From: Ignavibacteria bacterium
GTDB lineage: Bacteria > Bacteroidota > Ignavibacteria > UBA10030
Assembly: GCA_016873805.1 (NCBI GenBank)
Contig: VGVZ01000009.1
Span: forward strand, 29,995 to 93,994
Direction of reading: 5' to 3'
DNA: 64,000 nucleotides
The notes under the pieces are model-generated. The model made no database searches. It saw only the letters and a program-made list of their open reading frames with translations, and was not told the DNA's origin. The translations under genes and the position numbers were made by a program. This document shows, in pieces, positions 26,229 through 39,308 of the stretch; the first letter of the stretch is position 1, and each line of letters starts with the position of its first letter.

Positions 26229-26666
26229 ATGACACGTAGACTCCAATTGCTTGTCCTGATGCTTCTCTCCTTGACCGTGGTCCGCGCGCAGTCGGATAGT
26301 GAGCTCATCCTCGAGGTGCTCAATAATCAAGCGACGGCGTGGAACCGAGGAGACATTGAAGGGTACATGAAGGGATACTGGAACTCGCACGAGACGCTGT
26401 TCCTGAGCGGAGGAAAACTCACGGCAGGATACCAGCAGGTCCTGGAGCGCTTCAAGAAATCGTACGACACAAAAGACAAAATGGGGAAGCTCAGTTTTGA
26501 GGAGGTCACTGTGAGGATGCTCTCGGCGAACGCCGCCCTGGTTCATGGCATGTGGGTGCTCCACCGGCGGGTCGATCAGCCGTGGGGGAGATTCACTTTG
26601 ATCTTCGAACGCAAACAAGGGGATTGGAAAATCACACACGATCACACATCATCCGGAGATGAGTAG
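26229..26666 (+). CDS. Secreted SnoaL/DUF4440-like (NTF2 fold) protein
   Basis: 145 residues with signal peptide (MTRRLQLLVLMLLSLTVVRAQ). The body has the DUF4440 pattern: ILEVLNNQATAWNRGDIEGYM near the start, SGGKLTAGYQQVL, VLHRRVDQPWGRFTLIFER and WKITHDHTS at the end. NTF2-fold proteins of this sort bind small ligands; the catalytic role is unknown. Seven bases after the preceding gene, so third in the DUF2085 operon. Confidence 0.85.
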   Translation: MTRRLQLLVLMLLSLTVVRAQSDSELILEVLNNQATAWNRGDIEGYMKGYWNSHETLFLSGGKLTAGYQQVLERFKKSYDTKDKMGKLSFEEVTVRMLSANAALVHGMWVLHRRVDQPWGRFTLIFERKQGDWKITHDHTSSGDE

Positions 26667-26883
26667 CGGATCTGCTTCCACGACGCGTCGAAATGATCTT
26701 CCACCGGCTCAACGGATACGCGACGCCGGAACGCACTGCATCCTGCCGTGGGCACGCGGCCCGGTACACCCCTGCTTCCGCATCCCAATCCTGATGTTGT
26801 CTCGACACCGCCATGGTACTCCAAGTCTCTGTCGTGGTTGCCCCGTGTCGTGCCGCAATGATCATGCCAATTGAGGCCTCCGT

Positions 26884-29223
26884 GTGAACGACCTGAAGAA
26901 CACACTTGTGCTTGCCATTGCTGTGTGGCTCGTTCATTCGGCGGTGTATGCACAGCCGAAGTCCGATCATGGTCTGATCGTCGGCACGGTCCGGGATCAA
27001 GAGACGCACGTCCCCCTTGGGGGAGCAAATGTCCGAATTGTGGGTTCGAACATCGGAGCGGCGACCGCAACGAGCGGTGCGTTTCGGATTGAAGGGATTC
27101 CCCCCGGAACGTACGTTGTACGGGCGAGCATGGTGGGCTACGCTGACGTTCTGAAGACCGATGTGGTGGTGACCTCAGGGAGAGGGACACAGCTGATGAT
27201 CGAGCTCTCTCAAATCGCGCTTGAGCTTCGTGAGATCACGGTGCAATCTTCCTATTTCTCAAGGCCTCAGGAACTTGCCACAAGTTCCCACATCCTCAAT
27301 TTCGAGGAGATACGGCGTTCCCCGGGCGCGTCGGAAGATGTCAGCCGCGTCATGCAATCGCTTCCGGGTGTCGTGCTCAACACCGATCTGCGGAACGATC
27401 TCATCGTAAGGGGCGGAAGCCCATTCGAGAATTACACCTCGATCGACAATCTGGAGATCCCGACAATCAATCATTTTGCCACGCAGGGGGCGACCGGCGG
27501 TTCCATCGGGATGGTCAACACCGAACTGATTCGCGATGTCACGTTTCTGACCGGCGGCTTTCCCGCGAAGTACGGCGATCGGCTCTCTTCGGTGATGGAC
27601 ATCGAACTTCGCGAAGGGAATCGGGATCGCACCGGCGGCAAGGTCAACCTCAACGCTGCCGGATGTTCGCTCATCGGCGAGGGACCACTCGGCTCGAATG
27701 GATCGTGGCTCGTCTCAGCGCGAAGAAGCTATCTCGACTTTCTCCTCAAGAACTTTCACTTCGCCGGCATCACCATCGTCCCGAACTATATCGACGCCCA
27801 GCTCAAGCTGACTCAGGATCTCACCGCCAGCGACAAGCTGATGGTGCTGTTCGTCGGAGGAGTCGACGACGTCAAGTTCCAGAATGTGGATCCCGAAAAC
27901 ATGGGGATCAATCCCGATATCTCCGGGCTCGACAAGGTGGAGAGCGATCTTCATCAATGGATGGTCGGAGGCACGTGGAAACGGCTCTGGGGAACGTCGG
28001 GATACTCGATCGTGGGACTGGGCATGACGGAGAACTACTACTTCACCGATATCGATGACAAGGATGGACGGAAGACGTATCGCAACCGATCTGTTGAGCG
28101 GGAATACGGCATGAAGATCGATGCGTCGTTCAATCTGGCAAAGGGAAACCAGGTTTCATTCGGCGCGGGGATGAAAGCGATTGCGATTGACCATGAGATC
28201 TTTCTGAAGGCAGACACGAGCCGATGGGCGAACCGAGCCACCGGTTCCGGCATTTTCCCTCAGCTGAGTTATGATAAACGCTTTCCCGCTCTCAAACTCT
28301 CCGGCTATGTTCAATACAACCGATGGTTCTTCAACCGCTGGTCACTTGTCCCGGGTCTCCGCATCGACTACTTCAACCATGTCAATCACGGTCTCAGTAT
28401 CAGCCCAAGACTTGCGGCGAGGTTTCATGTGTCGGAGAAATCATCCTTCAACGCCTCGTACGGGATTTACTTTCAGACGCCCGCGTACATCTGGCTCACG
28501 ACGGATGAACGAAACCGGAAGCTCAAACCCATTCGCTCAGACCATTACATCATCGGCTTTGAACATCTCGTCCAGGATGATTTCAAACTCACTGTTGACG
28601 TCTACAGGAAAGAGTATCGGGATTATCCGGTCAGCGGATACATCCCATCGTACATCCTTGTCAACGGGGGATCAGATGCCGGCGCCTTCATTGCGGGGGA
28701 TTTGCGCAGTCAGGGGAGCGGAGCCATCAACGGCGTGGAGATCTTTCTCCAGAAGAAGCTGACAACAGACTACTACGGCACGGTGAGTTATTCATACTCC
28801 GTGGCACGCTACCGCGCACTCGATGGAATTGAACGACCCGGCCGGTTCGACTACGGCCATGTCTTCACCTTCATCGGCGGATACAAGATTTCTCCGACTC
28901 TGGAAGTGAGCCTCCGGTGGCGCTATGCGGGGGGAAATCCGTACACACCGATCGATGAGTCTCTCTCCCGATTGCTCGGGCGTGAAGTCATGGATCTCAA
29001 TCGCATCAACTCGTCGCGCTTTCCCGCCTACCATCGGCTTGACGTGCGAACCGACTATCGGTTTTCGCTCGCGTCACTGCAGTGGGTGGCCTACATGGAT
29101 CTTCAGAATACATACAACCAGAAAAACGTCTACCACTACATCTGGAACAAAAGGGACCAAAAGGTCGTCACCGTCCATCAGTGGTCCTTTCTCCCCGTCA
29201 TCGGATTAAGCATGGAGCTTTGA
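26884..29223 (+). CDS. TonB-dependent receptor with CarboxypepD_reg-like N-domain
   Basis: 779 residues, GTG start. Signal peptide (NTLVLAIAVWLVHSAVYAQ), a beta-sandwich domain of the carboxypeptidase-regulatory type (GTVRDQETHVPLGGANVRI, about residues 37-115), then a plug domain (SRVMQSLPGVVLNTDLRNDL, IVRGGSPFENY) and a beta-barrel. The partner substrate is unknown; barrel size is modest for a receptor of this type. It stands alone, without a SusD partner or TonB gene, and is convergent with the M20D gene. Confidence 0.88.
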   Translation: MNDLKNTLVLAIAVWLVHSAVYAQPKSDHGLIVGTVRDQETHVPLGGANVRIVGSNIGAATATSGAFRIEGIPPGTYVVRASMVGYADVLKTDVVVTSGRGTQLMIELSQIALELREITVQSSYFSRPQELATSSHILNFEEIRRSPGASEDVSRVMQSLPGVVLNTDLRNDLIVRGGSPFENYTSIDNLEIPTINHFATQGATGGSIGMVNTELIRDVTFLTGGFPAKYGDRLSSVMDIELREGNRDRTGGKVNLNAAGCSLIGEGPLGSNGSWLVSARRSYLDFLLKNFHFAGITIVPNYIDAQLKLTQDLTASDKLMVLFVGGVDDVKFQNVDPENMGINPDISGLDKVESDLHQWMVGGTWKRLWGTSGYSIVGLGMTENYYFTDIDDKDGRKTYRNRSVEREYGMKIDASFNLAKGNQVSFGAGMKAIAIDHEIFLKADTSRWANRATGSGIFPQLSYDKRFPALKLSGYVQYNRWFFNRWSLVPGLRIDYFNHVNHGLSISPRLAARFHVSEKSSFNASYGIYFQTPAYIWLTTDERNRKLKPIRSDHYIIGFEHLVQDDFKLTVDVYRKEYRDYPVSGYIPSYILVNGGSDAGAFIAGDLRSQGSGAINGVEIFLQKKLTTDYYGTVSYSYSVARYRALDGIERPGRFDYGHVFTFIGGYKISPTLEVSLRWRYAGGNPYTPIDESLSRLLGREVMDLNRINSSRFPAYHRLDVRTDYRFSLASLQWVAYMDLQNTYNQKNVYHYIWNKRDQKVVTVHQWSFLPVIGLSMEL

Positions 29224-29234
29224 GTTCGTCTGGC

Positions 29235-29298
29235 TTTGTAGAGCGACAAGTTTCGGCGCTTTTCATTTCGTAGAGCAACCGATCTGGTCGCCCGACAA
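29235..29298. repeat. Short repeat-like sequence between convergent genes
   Basis: Two copies of GTAGAGCRAC lie at 29238-29247 and 29270-29279, followed by GGTCGCCCGACAACCTAC. No hairpin terminator is evident between these convergent genes. The pattern looks like a dispersed intergenic repeat, but only one copy of the whole unit occurs in this window. Confidence 0.3.
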
Positions 29299-29299
29299 C

Positions 29300-30646
29300 C
29301 TACTTCTTTAGCAATTCCAACGCCGCCGTTGTCAATGTCTTCACTCCAGCCCGGATCGAGGGTTCGGCCAAAGGGGCAAACTGACTCGAGTGCAGTCCGG
29401 GAAGCGGGACCCCTTCCGTCACATGGCGCTTCATGAGGGCCGGATCGACCGTTCCGAGCCAGAAGAGACAAATCGGAACGGATTGGTCTTCGAGACCGTA
29501 TCTCCCAAAATCCTCAGCACCCATCACGGGGTCCTTCTTCACGACGTTCTCTTTCCCAAGAGCCGGCCGGAGCGCCTCAGCAAGGCGAAGGGTAAGTGCG
29601 GGATTGTTGTACGTGGCAGGAAGAAAATTGTCGCGGTCTGTTGTTACGATTGGCATCCGATCGGCAGGGATGCCCGCGGCTTGGGCTGTCCCATGCGCAA
29701 TTCGTTCGACGGCATCGAGAATCGCGAAATGAACTTCACGTTTGTACGATCGTACCGTAAGCTGAAGGTGAACATCATCCGGGATGATGTTGTGCTTCGA
29801 TCCTCCATGAATCGAACCGACGGTGACGACAGCCGGCTCAAGAGGAGAAATCTCGCGGCTGACGATCGACTGGAGGTTGACGACGAGTTGAGACGCGACA
29901 AGGACAGGATCTTTCGCGCCGTGCGGATACGCGCCGTGCCCGCCAACTCCCCTCACAACGATATCAACTGACGAGACATTCGCCAACGCGTAGCCGTCGC
30001 AATATCCCACTTTTCCGGCCTCCGTCAACGCATCGGCATGCAACGCGATCGCGTAATCGGGTTTCGGAAATCGTTGATACAATCCATCTTCGAGCATCGC
30101 CTGCGCTCCGGTCCCCGTTTCTTCTGCAGGTTGGGCGACGAGCACAAGTGTCCCGCGCCATCTGTTCTTCAGTGCGTAAAGCGATTTTGCCGCGCCGAGA
30201 AATGCGGTCATGTGGAGATCGTGACCGCAGGCATGCATCACTCCAACCTCTCTTCCAGCCTCGTCCTTTGTCGTCACTTTGCTAGCGTATGGGAGTCCCG
30301 TATTCTCTTCGAGAGGGAGGGCATCCAGATCCGTTCGCAGCAAAACGGTCGGGCCGGTGCCGTTCTTCAGCACGGCGACGATGCCGTAGGAGGTGTATCG
30401 GGGATTGCGATATGCTCCAACCCGCTCGGTGACATCGTACCCGATTGCGCGTAGTTCACGAGCAACAAAGGATCCCGTTTTTTCTTCGAAATGAGAGAGC
30501 TCGGGATTCTCATGGAGGTATTTGTAGGTTGAGAGGAGTGCGGAGATCTCTGCATTGAGAAGGGTGTTGAGATTGTCCTGAGTGTGTGCGGGGTGAACGG
30601 AAAGCAAAAGCGCGACAAGGGTGGCGGCAAGAGATCTGATTCTCAT
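29300..30646 (-). CDS. Secreted M20D amidohydrolase
   Basis: 448 residues. Signal peptide MRIRSLAATLVALLLSVHPAHTQ. M20D enzymes cleave N-acyl amino acids. Motifs: YLHENPELSHFEEKT, RTDLDALPLEE, HACGHDLHMTAFLGAA (metal Cys and His ligands), QPAEETGTGAQAML, HADALTEAGKVGY and the dimerisation lid with VGGHGAYPHGAKDP. The ATG at 30646 has CAGGAGC upstream. Last gene of the purA operon, 23 bases after the M28 gene. Confidence 0.9.
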   Translation of the reverse strand: MRIRSLAATLVALLLSVHPAHTQDNLNTLLNAEISALLSTYKYLHENPELSHFEEKTGSFVARELRAIGYDVTERVGAYRNPRYTSYGIVAVLKNGTGPTVLLRTDLDALPLEENTGLPYASKVTTKDEAGREVGVMHACGHDLHMTAFLGAAKSLYALKNRWRGTLVLVAQPAEETGTGAQAMLEDGLYQRFPKPDYAIALHADALTEAGKVGYCDGYALANVSSVDIVVRGVGGHGAYPHGAKDPVLVASQLVVNLQSIVSREISPLEPAVVTVGSIHGGSKHNIIPDDVHLQLTVRSYKREVHFAILDAVERIAHGTAQAAGIPADRMPIVTTDRDNFLPATYNNPALTLRLAEALRPALGKENVVKKDPVMGAEDFGRYGLEDQSVPICLFWLGTVDPALMKRHVTEGVPLPGLHSSQFAPLAEPSIRAGVKTLTTAALELLKK

Positions 30647-30669
30647 GATGCTCCTGTGTTGGATCACGT

Positions 30670-31548
30670 TTAGTTCGTGCTGTCGAGAAGAATGAGCACG
30701 CGTTTGGTGAATTCGAATGCGAGGGCCAGAGCGCTGGGGGAAAGATGGGACGAATTGTCTTGAGGCGTGTGCATTGTGCGGAGGACGATGGGGAGGTTCT
30801 GTCGATCGATCGTGTCTCCCCGTACGAATGCCGCAAGCCGATCTGCATCTCCGCGTGGAACGACGGAGATCGAAATATTTTCCAGCCCTGCATCGGCAAA
30901 TGAAAGATGATCGGATCCCGGATAGAACGCATGTTCCTGGAATCGCGCGCCGAGCTCTCGCGAAGCTTTCCGGACAATCGGCATAATCGTATCGTCATCC
31001 CCTTCCCCAACCGGACCGACAAAGATCTCATCCCCCACTCCAACAACGTCAAGATTGATCATCGCGCGGTGTCGTTCCCGGCTCGTTGCACGCTGAACGT
31101 AGAAGATCGAACCGAACAGACCCTCCTCTTCCTGGTCAAAGAACACAATGTCCACTCGATGATTCCATGACCTCTTGTGCATCGACTGGATCAATCCTAA
31201 GAGAACAGCCACGCCGCCGCCGTTGTCGTTGGCCCCGGGGGAGCCCGGCACGGCATCAAAATGGGCTCCGAGAACGATGGTGCGTCTTCCGCTTCCAAGC
31301 GAGACAACGATGTTCTCCCCCGTAATGCGGGTCTTCCTGCGCGGGGTGACGAGCGTGGTATCGAATGTCATTGTGCGATAGGGGACGTCCATCGCCCTGA
31401 GCTGATACGTGATGTACTGACGCCGTCCCTCCGGAGATCTTCCCTCGATTCCGCGAACCAGCTCAAGTAACCATGGCCCGACGGCCTCGGGGTCATCAGG
31501 AGGAGAAAATCCGACGATGAACGTAATGAGGAGAGCCAGAACAATCAT
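30670..31548 (-). CDS. Secreted M28-family peptidase (QPCT-like)
   Basis: 292 residues with an N-terminal signal helix (MIVLALLITFIVGFSPPDD). Zinc motifs: LGAHFDAVPGSPGANDNGGGVAVLL, FFDQEEEGLFGS, and PGSDHLSFADAGL. The short single-domain form resembles glutaminyl cyclase-like M28 members. Located between the histidine kinase and M20D genes on the minus strand with short gaps, so the two hydrolases could act in sequence on extracytoplasmic peptides. Confidence 0.85.
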   Translation of the reverse strand: MIVLALLITFIVGFSPPDDPEAVGPWLLELVRGIEGRSPEGRRQYITYQLRAMDVPYRTMTFDTTLVTPRRKTRITGENIVVSLGSGRRTIVLGAHFDAVPGSPGANDNGGGVAVLLGLIQSMHKRSWNHRVDIVFFDQEEEGLFGSIFYVQRATSRERHRAMINLDVVGVGDEIFVGPVGEGDDDTIMPIVRKASRELGARFQEHAFYPGSDHLSFADAGLENISISVVPRGDADRLAAFVRGDTIDRQNLPIVLRTMHTPQDNSSHLSPSALALAFEFTKRVLILLDSTN

Positions 31549-31578
31549 GATTGTTGCACGCGTGCCCTTCGACCGGTT

Positions 31579-32796
31579 TTACTTTTTCAGTTTGATGCGG
31601 AAGGTCGTTCCGTGTCCCGGTCTGCTTTCTTTGAGCGAAAGCTTTCCTCTGTGGTAGGATTCGATGATGCGTTTTGAGAGACTGAGCCCGAGTCCCCATC
31701 CGCGGGTCTTCGTGGAGAATCCCGGTCGGAAGACGTCTCGCCGATGAGAGGGATCAATCCCTTTTCCGTTGTCGGTGACATCGATGATGACCGAATGCGC
31801 GGTCTCGTCGATCGAGATAGAAATCCATCCAAGCCCCTCTTCGATTGCATCCAGGGCGTTCTTGATCAGGTTTTCGATGACCCATTCGAACAATTCACGG
31901 TTGAGCATGCAGCGAGCCGACTGCCCATCCTTGAGGATGAGCGAAACTTTCTTGCCGGTATTCGGAATTCGCCGCTCGAAGTACTTCAGCACGCGTTCGA
32001 TCACCTCGGTGACATTCTCCTCCCTCAGATCGGGTTTTGAGCCGATCTTCGAGAAGCGGTCTGCGATCTTGCTCAGCCGGAGAAGATCGTTTTCCATGTC
32101 GTGAAGCGTTTGCGCGAATTCCGGATCTCGCGATCCTTCATCGGACTTCAGAAGTTCGATCCATCCCATCATGCTGGAAATCGGCGTGCCGAGCTGATGG
32201 GCGGTTTCGCGTGCCATACCGACCCAGATGTTGCTCTGCTCATGCCTCTTGACGTAACTGAAACTCACGTATCCGATGAAGATAAACAGCGCGACGAGGG
32301 CGATCTCCACGTACGGAAGCCACCGGAGCGTGGTGATCAGCGGAGATTCGCCGTAGTGGACGACGGTGAGAACGACCGAATCCTTGTGCGTAACATAGAT
32401 GGGCTCGTTCATCATGTCCATCTCGGCGACAATTTGTCGCAAGAGCGCGCGTTGACTCTCCGGACTTGCCGAACTGTCGATATCAATGTTTCGATACGCA
32501 CTGGAGAGAGGGGAGATCGGTTCGTTCTGCGCGTCGGTGAGGATCATCGGGAAATCGATGGCCCAGATAATTTCGTCGAGGACGAAGCTGTAGTCACCGG
32601 TCTGAAACTCGTCGCTCGCAAGATATTGAAGCGATTTCGCGTAGAGATCGGCGACCTGCGCTTCCCGCGCCTGAAGCGCCTTGACGATCGTGTGGGTGTA
32701 CCACAGCGTTCCGGCAACGAACAAGAACGCGAATGCCAGGAGAAAGATCTTCGTCTTGCTCGATCGGGGAAGCGTGCTTGTCGAAAAGGTCTTCAT
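31579..32796 (-). CDS. Membrane sensor histidine kinase (orphan)
   Basis: 405 residues. Two membrane helices (KIFLLAFAFLFVAGTLWYT and VEIALVALFIFIGYVSFSY) enclose a periplasmic sensor of about 130 residues. The phosphoacceptor site is GMARETAHQLGTPISSMMGW (His at about 220), followed by ENLIKNALDAIEE (N box), VTDNGKGIDP (G1) and GWGLGLSLSKRI (G2). No response regulator is adjacent. It lies 18 bases after purA and before two exported peptidase genes. Confidence 0.92.
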   Translation of the reverse strand: MKTFSTSTLPRSSKTKIFLLAFAFLFVAGTLWYTHTIVKALQAREAQVADLYAKSLQYLASDEFQTGDYSFVLDEIIWAIDFPMILTDAQNEPISPLSSAYRNIDIDSSASPESQRALLRQIVAEMDMMNEPIYVTHKDSVVLTVVHYGESPLITTLRWLPYVEIALVALFIFIGYVSFSYVKRHEQSNIWVGMARETAHQLGTPISSMMGWIELLKSDEGSRDPEFAQTLHDMENDLLRLSKIADRFSKIGSKPDLREENVTEVIERVLKYFERRIPNTGKKVSLILKDGQSARCMLNRELFEWVIENLIKNALDAIEEGLGWISISIDETAHSVIIDVTDNGKGIDPSHRRDVFRPGFSTKTRGWGLGLSLSKRIIESYHRGKLSLKESRPGHGTTFRIKLKK

Positions 32797-32814
32797 GGGA
32801 ATATCGCCTCTGAC

Positions 32815-34107
32815 TCAACGCACGAACAGCGTTTGATCCCTGCGTGGGCCGACGGAAACCATTGAGATCTGAGCATTGAGGTGCTTCCGGAGGGCACGGA
32901 CGTACGATCGGGCGCGGGCGGGGAGGTCCGAGAATCTTCGGGCGTGCGAGGTCTTCGTCTTCCATCCCTTGAAAGTCTCGTAGACCGGCACGACCCGCTG
33001 GAGTTTTGCGAGATCTGATGGAAAGCCCTCGAGCCGTTTTTCGTCGAGGGAATAGCCGGTGCAGACATTGATCTCCTCAAAATCGTCGAGGACGTCGAGC
33101 TTTGTAATGGCAAGCTTCTGTATGCCGTTGACGCGGATGGAATACCGAAGAGCAACAAGATCGATCCAGCCGCATCGGCGGGGCCGTCCTGTTGTCGCTC
33201 CGTATTCGCTCCCAATAGCACGCATGCGCTCGCCGACCTCGTTTTCGAGTTCCGTGGGGAATGGGCCGTGACCGACACGAGTCGAGTAGGCCTTCGCGAC
33301 TCCCATGATGGACGAAATCGCAGTGGGGGGAACGCCGAGGCCCGTACACGCGCCGCCGCTGGTCGGATTTGAAGAGGTGACGTAGGGGTAAGTTCCGTGA
33401 TCGACGTCGAGCAGCGCTCCCTGTGCCCCCTCGGCGAGTATCTTCTTTCTTCTTCGGAGCGCCTCAACGAGATAGCGGGAAGTGTCCGTCACGTATTCAT
33501 CGATGAGCTTGTCGAATTCCTGATACTCGGCGATGATTTGGTCGACGTCGAGCTTCTTTGAGCCGTAGACCTTGGAGAGAATCTGGTTCTTCTCCTCGAT
33601 GTTCAGTCGGAGTTTTCGGCATAGCGTGTCGCGGTCGAGAAGATCCACAACGCGGATTCCAATTCGTTGGTACTTGTCGATGTACGCCGGTCCGATGCCG
33701 CGGCCTGTCGTCCCGATCTTCTGTTCTCCCTGTTCGCGCACGGAATCAAGGAGTTTGTGATACGGCATGATGAGATGGGCGTTGTGACTGATGAGCAGTC
33801 GACCGGCGATCGTGATTCCCGATTCGCGAAGCTGACGGATCTCATCCATGAGGGCAACGGGATCAATCACCACACCGTTTCCGATCACGCACGTAACCCT
33901 CGGATGAAAGATCCCGGAGGGGATGAGGTGGAGAACAAATTCCTTGTCGGGATCTCCTTTCCTGGCCGGAGGGAGAATGACGGTGTGTCCGGCGTTGGCA
34001 CCTCCCTGATACCGAGCAACGATATCTGCCGAATGGCTGAGATGATCGACGATCTTTCCTTTTCCTTCATCTCCCCACTGGGCGCCGACAATGACTTGAA
34101 CGGGCAT
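32815..34107 (-). CDS. purA: Adenylosuccinate synthetase
   Basis: 430 residues. Makes adenylosuccinate from IMP, aspartate and GTP. Motifs: VGAQWGDEGKGKIVDHLS (P-loop with catalytic Asp13), GGANAGHT, GTTGRGIGPAY, EGAQGALLDVDHGTYPYVTSSN (split in family signatures) and TGRPRRCGWID. Normal length. First gene of a four-gene minus-strand unit. Confidence 0.97.
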   Translation of the reverse strand: MPVQVIVGAQWGDEGKGKIVDHLSHSADIVARYQGGANAGHTVILPPARKGDPDKEFVLHLIPSGIFHPRVTCVIGNGVVIDPVALMDEIRQLRESGITIAGRLLISHNAHLIMPYHKLLDSVREQGEQKIGTTGRGIGPAYIDKYQRIGIRVVDLLDRDTLCRKLRLNIEEKNQILSKVYGSKKLDVDQIIAEYQEFDKLIDEYVTDTSRYLVEALRRRKKILAEGAQGALLDVDHGTYPYVTSSNPTSGGACTGLGVPPTAISSIMGVAKAYSTRVGHGPFPTELENEVGERMRAIGSEYGATTGRPRRCGWIDLVALRYSIRVNGIQKLAITKLDVLDDFEEINVCTGYSLDEKRLEGFPSDLAKLQRVVPVYETFKGWKTKTSHARRFSDLPARARSYVRALRKHLNAQISMVSVGPRRDQTLFVR

Positions 34108-34163
34108 AACGCGCAGACGTGTTTGGTTCGACCGGAGTTGGTTGTGACGCGAAAAACCTCATG

Positions 34164-34192
34164 ATGGTAGACAAAATTTCCGCGAAACACAA
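34164..34192 (-). promoter_or_regulatory. Promoter-like site for purA operon
   Basis: Minus strand: TTGTGT (34187-34192), 17-base spacer, TACCAT (34164-34169). Leader about 50 bases. Weaker match than the others. Confidence 0.35.
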
Positions 34193-34204
34193 GAAAGGGT
34201 CGCT

Positions 34205-34233
34205 TTGCCTTTCTCTCCTCTAACGAGTATATT
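34205..34233 (+). promoter_or_regulatory. Promoter-like site for murA
   Basis: TTGCCT at 34205-34210, 17-base spacer, TATATT at 34228-34233. Leader about 50 bases to the GTG at 34291. Confidence 0.5.
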
Positions 34234-34290
34234 CGACTGAACTCGGACTCATCCCGATTCAATTCCCGAGATATCTTCCGGAACTCTGCT

Positions 34291-35556
34291 GTGGATAGAT
34301 TTGTCATCAATGGAGGGAAGCCACTCAGCGGCACCGTGGCAATCGGCGGCGCGAAGAACGCCGTCCTTGCATTCATGCCCGCCACCCTTCTCGCCCCCGG
34401 TGTCCATCGCCTCTCGAACACACCGTCATTGCGCGACATCACGACGATGGGAAAACTGCTCGAGCAGATGGGATGTCACGTCTCCCAGGTGAACGATTCG
34501 GTGACGATCGACTCTTCGACGATCCGCGATTTCGCGGCACCGTACGAACATGTGAAAAAGATGCGGGCGTCGATCTACGTGCTGGGTCCCCTCGTCGCGC
34601 GCTATGGTCAGGCGCGGGTGTCGCTCCCGGGAGGATGTGCGTGGGGACCGCGGCCGGTGAACCTTCACATTGAAGGATTGAAAGTGCTGGGAGCGGAGAT
34701 CGATCTCGACGCGGGGTACATTGTGGCGAAGGCGAAACGATTGGAAGGGGCTCGGATCGTTTTTGATACATCAAGCGTTGGCGCGACGGGAAATGTCGCC
34801 ATGGCAGCCGTTCTCGCTCGAGGAACAACAATCATCGAGAACGCCGCCATTGAGCCGGAAATTACCGCCCTCCTGAATCACCTGGTGACCATGGGAGCGA
34901 AAATCCATGGCATCGGTTCTCCGCGACTGGAGATCGAAGGCGTCGATGCACTTGCCCCTGCCAACGCCGTCATGATTCCGGATCGAATTGAGGCGGGAAC
35001 ATTCCTCGTGGCAGCGGCAATCTGCGGCGGAAAGAAAGTAACGCTTGAGCGGTGCAATCCCGCGCATCTTTCGGCAATACTCATGAAGCTCCGGGAAGCA
35101 GGAGCAATTCTCACGGTTGGACCCGATACCGTCAGTATTGAATCCCCGCCGACGATCCGAGCTGTCGACGTCGTGACTGCCGTGTATCCCGGCTTTCCGA
35201 CCGATATGCAGGCGCAATGGATTGCGCTGATGGCTGTTGCGGATGGTCAGAGCGTCGTGACCGACACGATCTACCGGGATCGATTCATGCATGTGCCCGA
35301 ACTGAATCGATTGGGGGCCAGAATCACTCTCACCGGCAATGTTGCCACCATCCGCGGGGTCTCGCGGTTGCAGGGAGCCAAAGTGATGTCGACCGATCTT
35401 CGCGCGAGCGCCTCATTGATTCTTGCCGGTCTTGCTGCGCACGGCACGACGGAAGTGCTCCGCGTCTATCATCTTGATCGCGGATATGCGCGCATCGAAC
35501 AGAAACTTCAGCAACTCGGGGCCGACATCGAGCGAGAAAAAAGGGAAGAGTTTTAG
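34291..35556 (+). CDS. murA: UDP-N-acetylglucosamine 1-carboxyvinyltransferase
   Basis: 421 residues, GTG start. First committed step of peptidoglycan synthesis: transfers enolpyruvate from PEP to UDP-GlcNAc. Motifs: IGGAKNAVL with the Lys-Asn pair, MRASIYVLGPLVAR, and the active loop SLPGGCAWGPRPVNLH with Cys116, which keeps it in the fosfomycin-sensitive class by that residue. The residue after Cys-Ala is Trp rather than the usual Ile. YPGFPTDMQAQ and RFMHVPELNRLGA follow. Confidence 0.96.
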   Translation: MDRFVINGGKPLSGTVAIGGAKNAVLAFMPATLLAPGVHRLSNTPSLRDITTMGKLLEQMGCHVSQVNDSVTIDSSTIRDFAAPYEHVKKMRASIYVLGPLVARYGQARVSLPGGCAWGPRPVNLHIEGLKVLGAEIDLDAGYIVAKAKRLEGARIVFDTSSVGATGNVAMAAVLARGTTIIENAAIEPEITALLNHLVTMGAKIHGIGSPRLEIEGVDALAPANAVMIPDRIEAGTFLVAAAICGGKKVTLERCNPAHLSAILMKLREAGAILTVGPDTVSIESPPTIRAVDVVTAVYPGFPTDMQAQWIALMAVADGQSVVTDTIYRDRFMHVPELNRLGARITLTGNVATIRGVSRLQGAKVMSTDLRASASLILAGLAAHGTTEVLRVYHLDRGYARIEQKLQQLGADIEREKREEF

Positions 35557-35612
35557 GAAAACATCGTGTCCGCGTAATTTCCATCGACAACCGATGACAG
35601 GACCCTGACCAC

Positions 35613-39280
<3,668 letters not shown>

Positions 39281-39308
39281 TTAGAGGGTTTGTCCGAAAA
39301 GGGGGAGT

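Noticed and set aside
39281..39308. Upstream attC core before the DUF3800 gene
   Set aside because: GTTTGTC is the only similar sequence and breaks the GTTRRRY rule, so a full cassette boundary is not supported.
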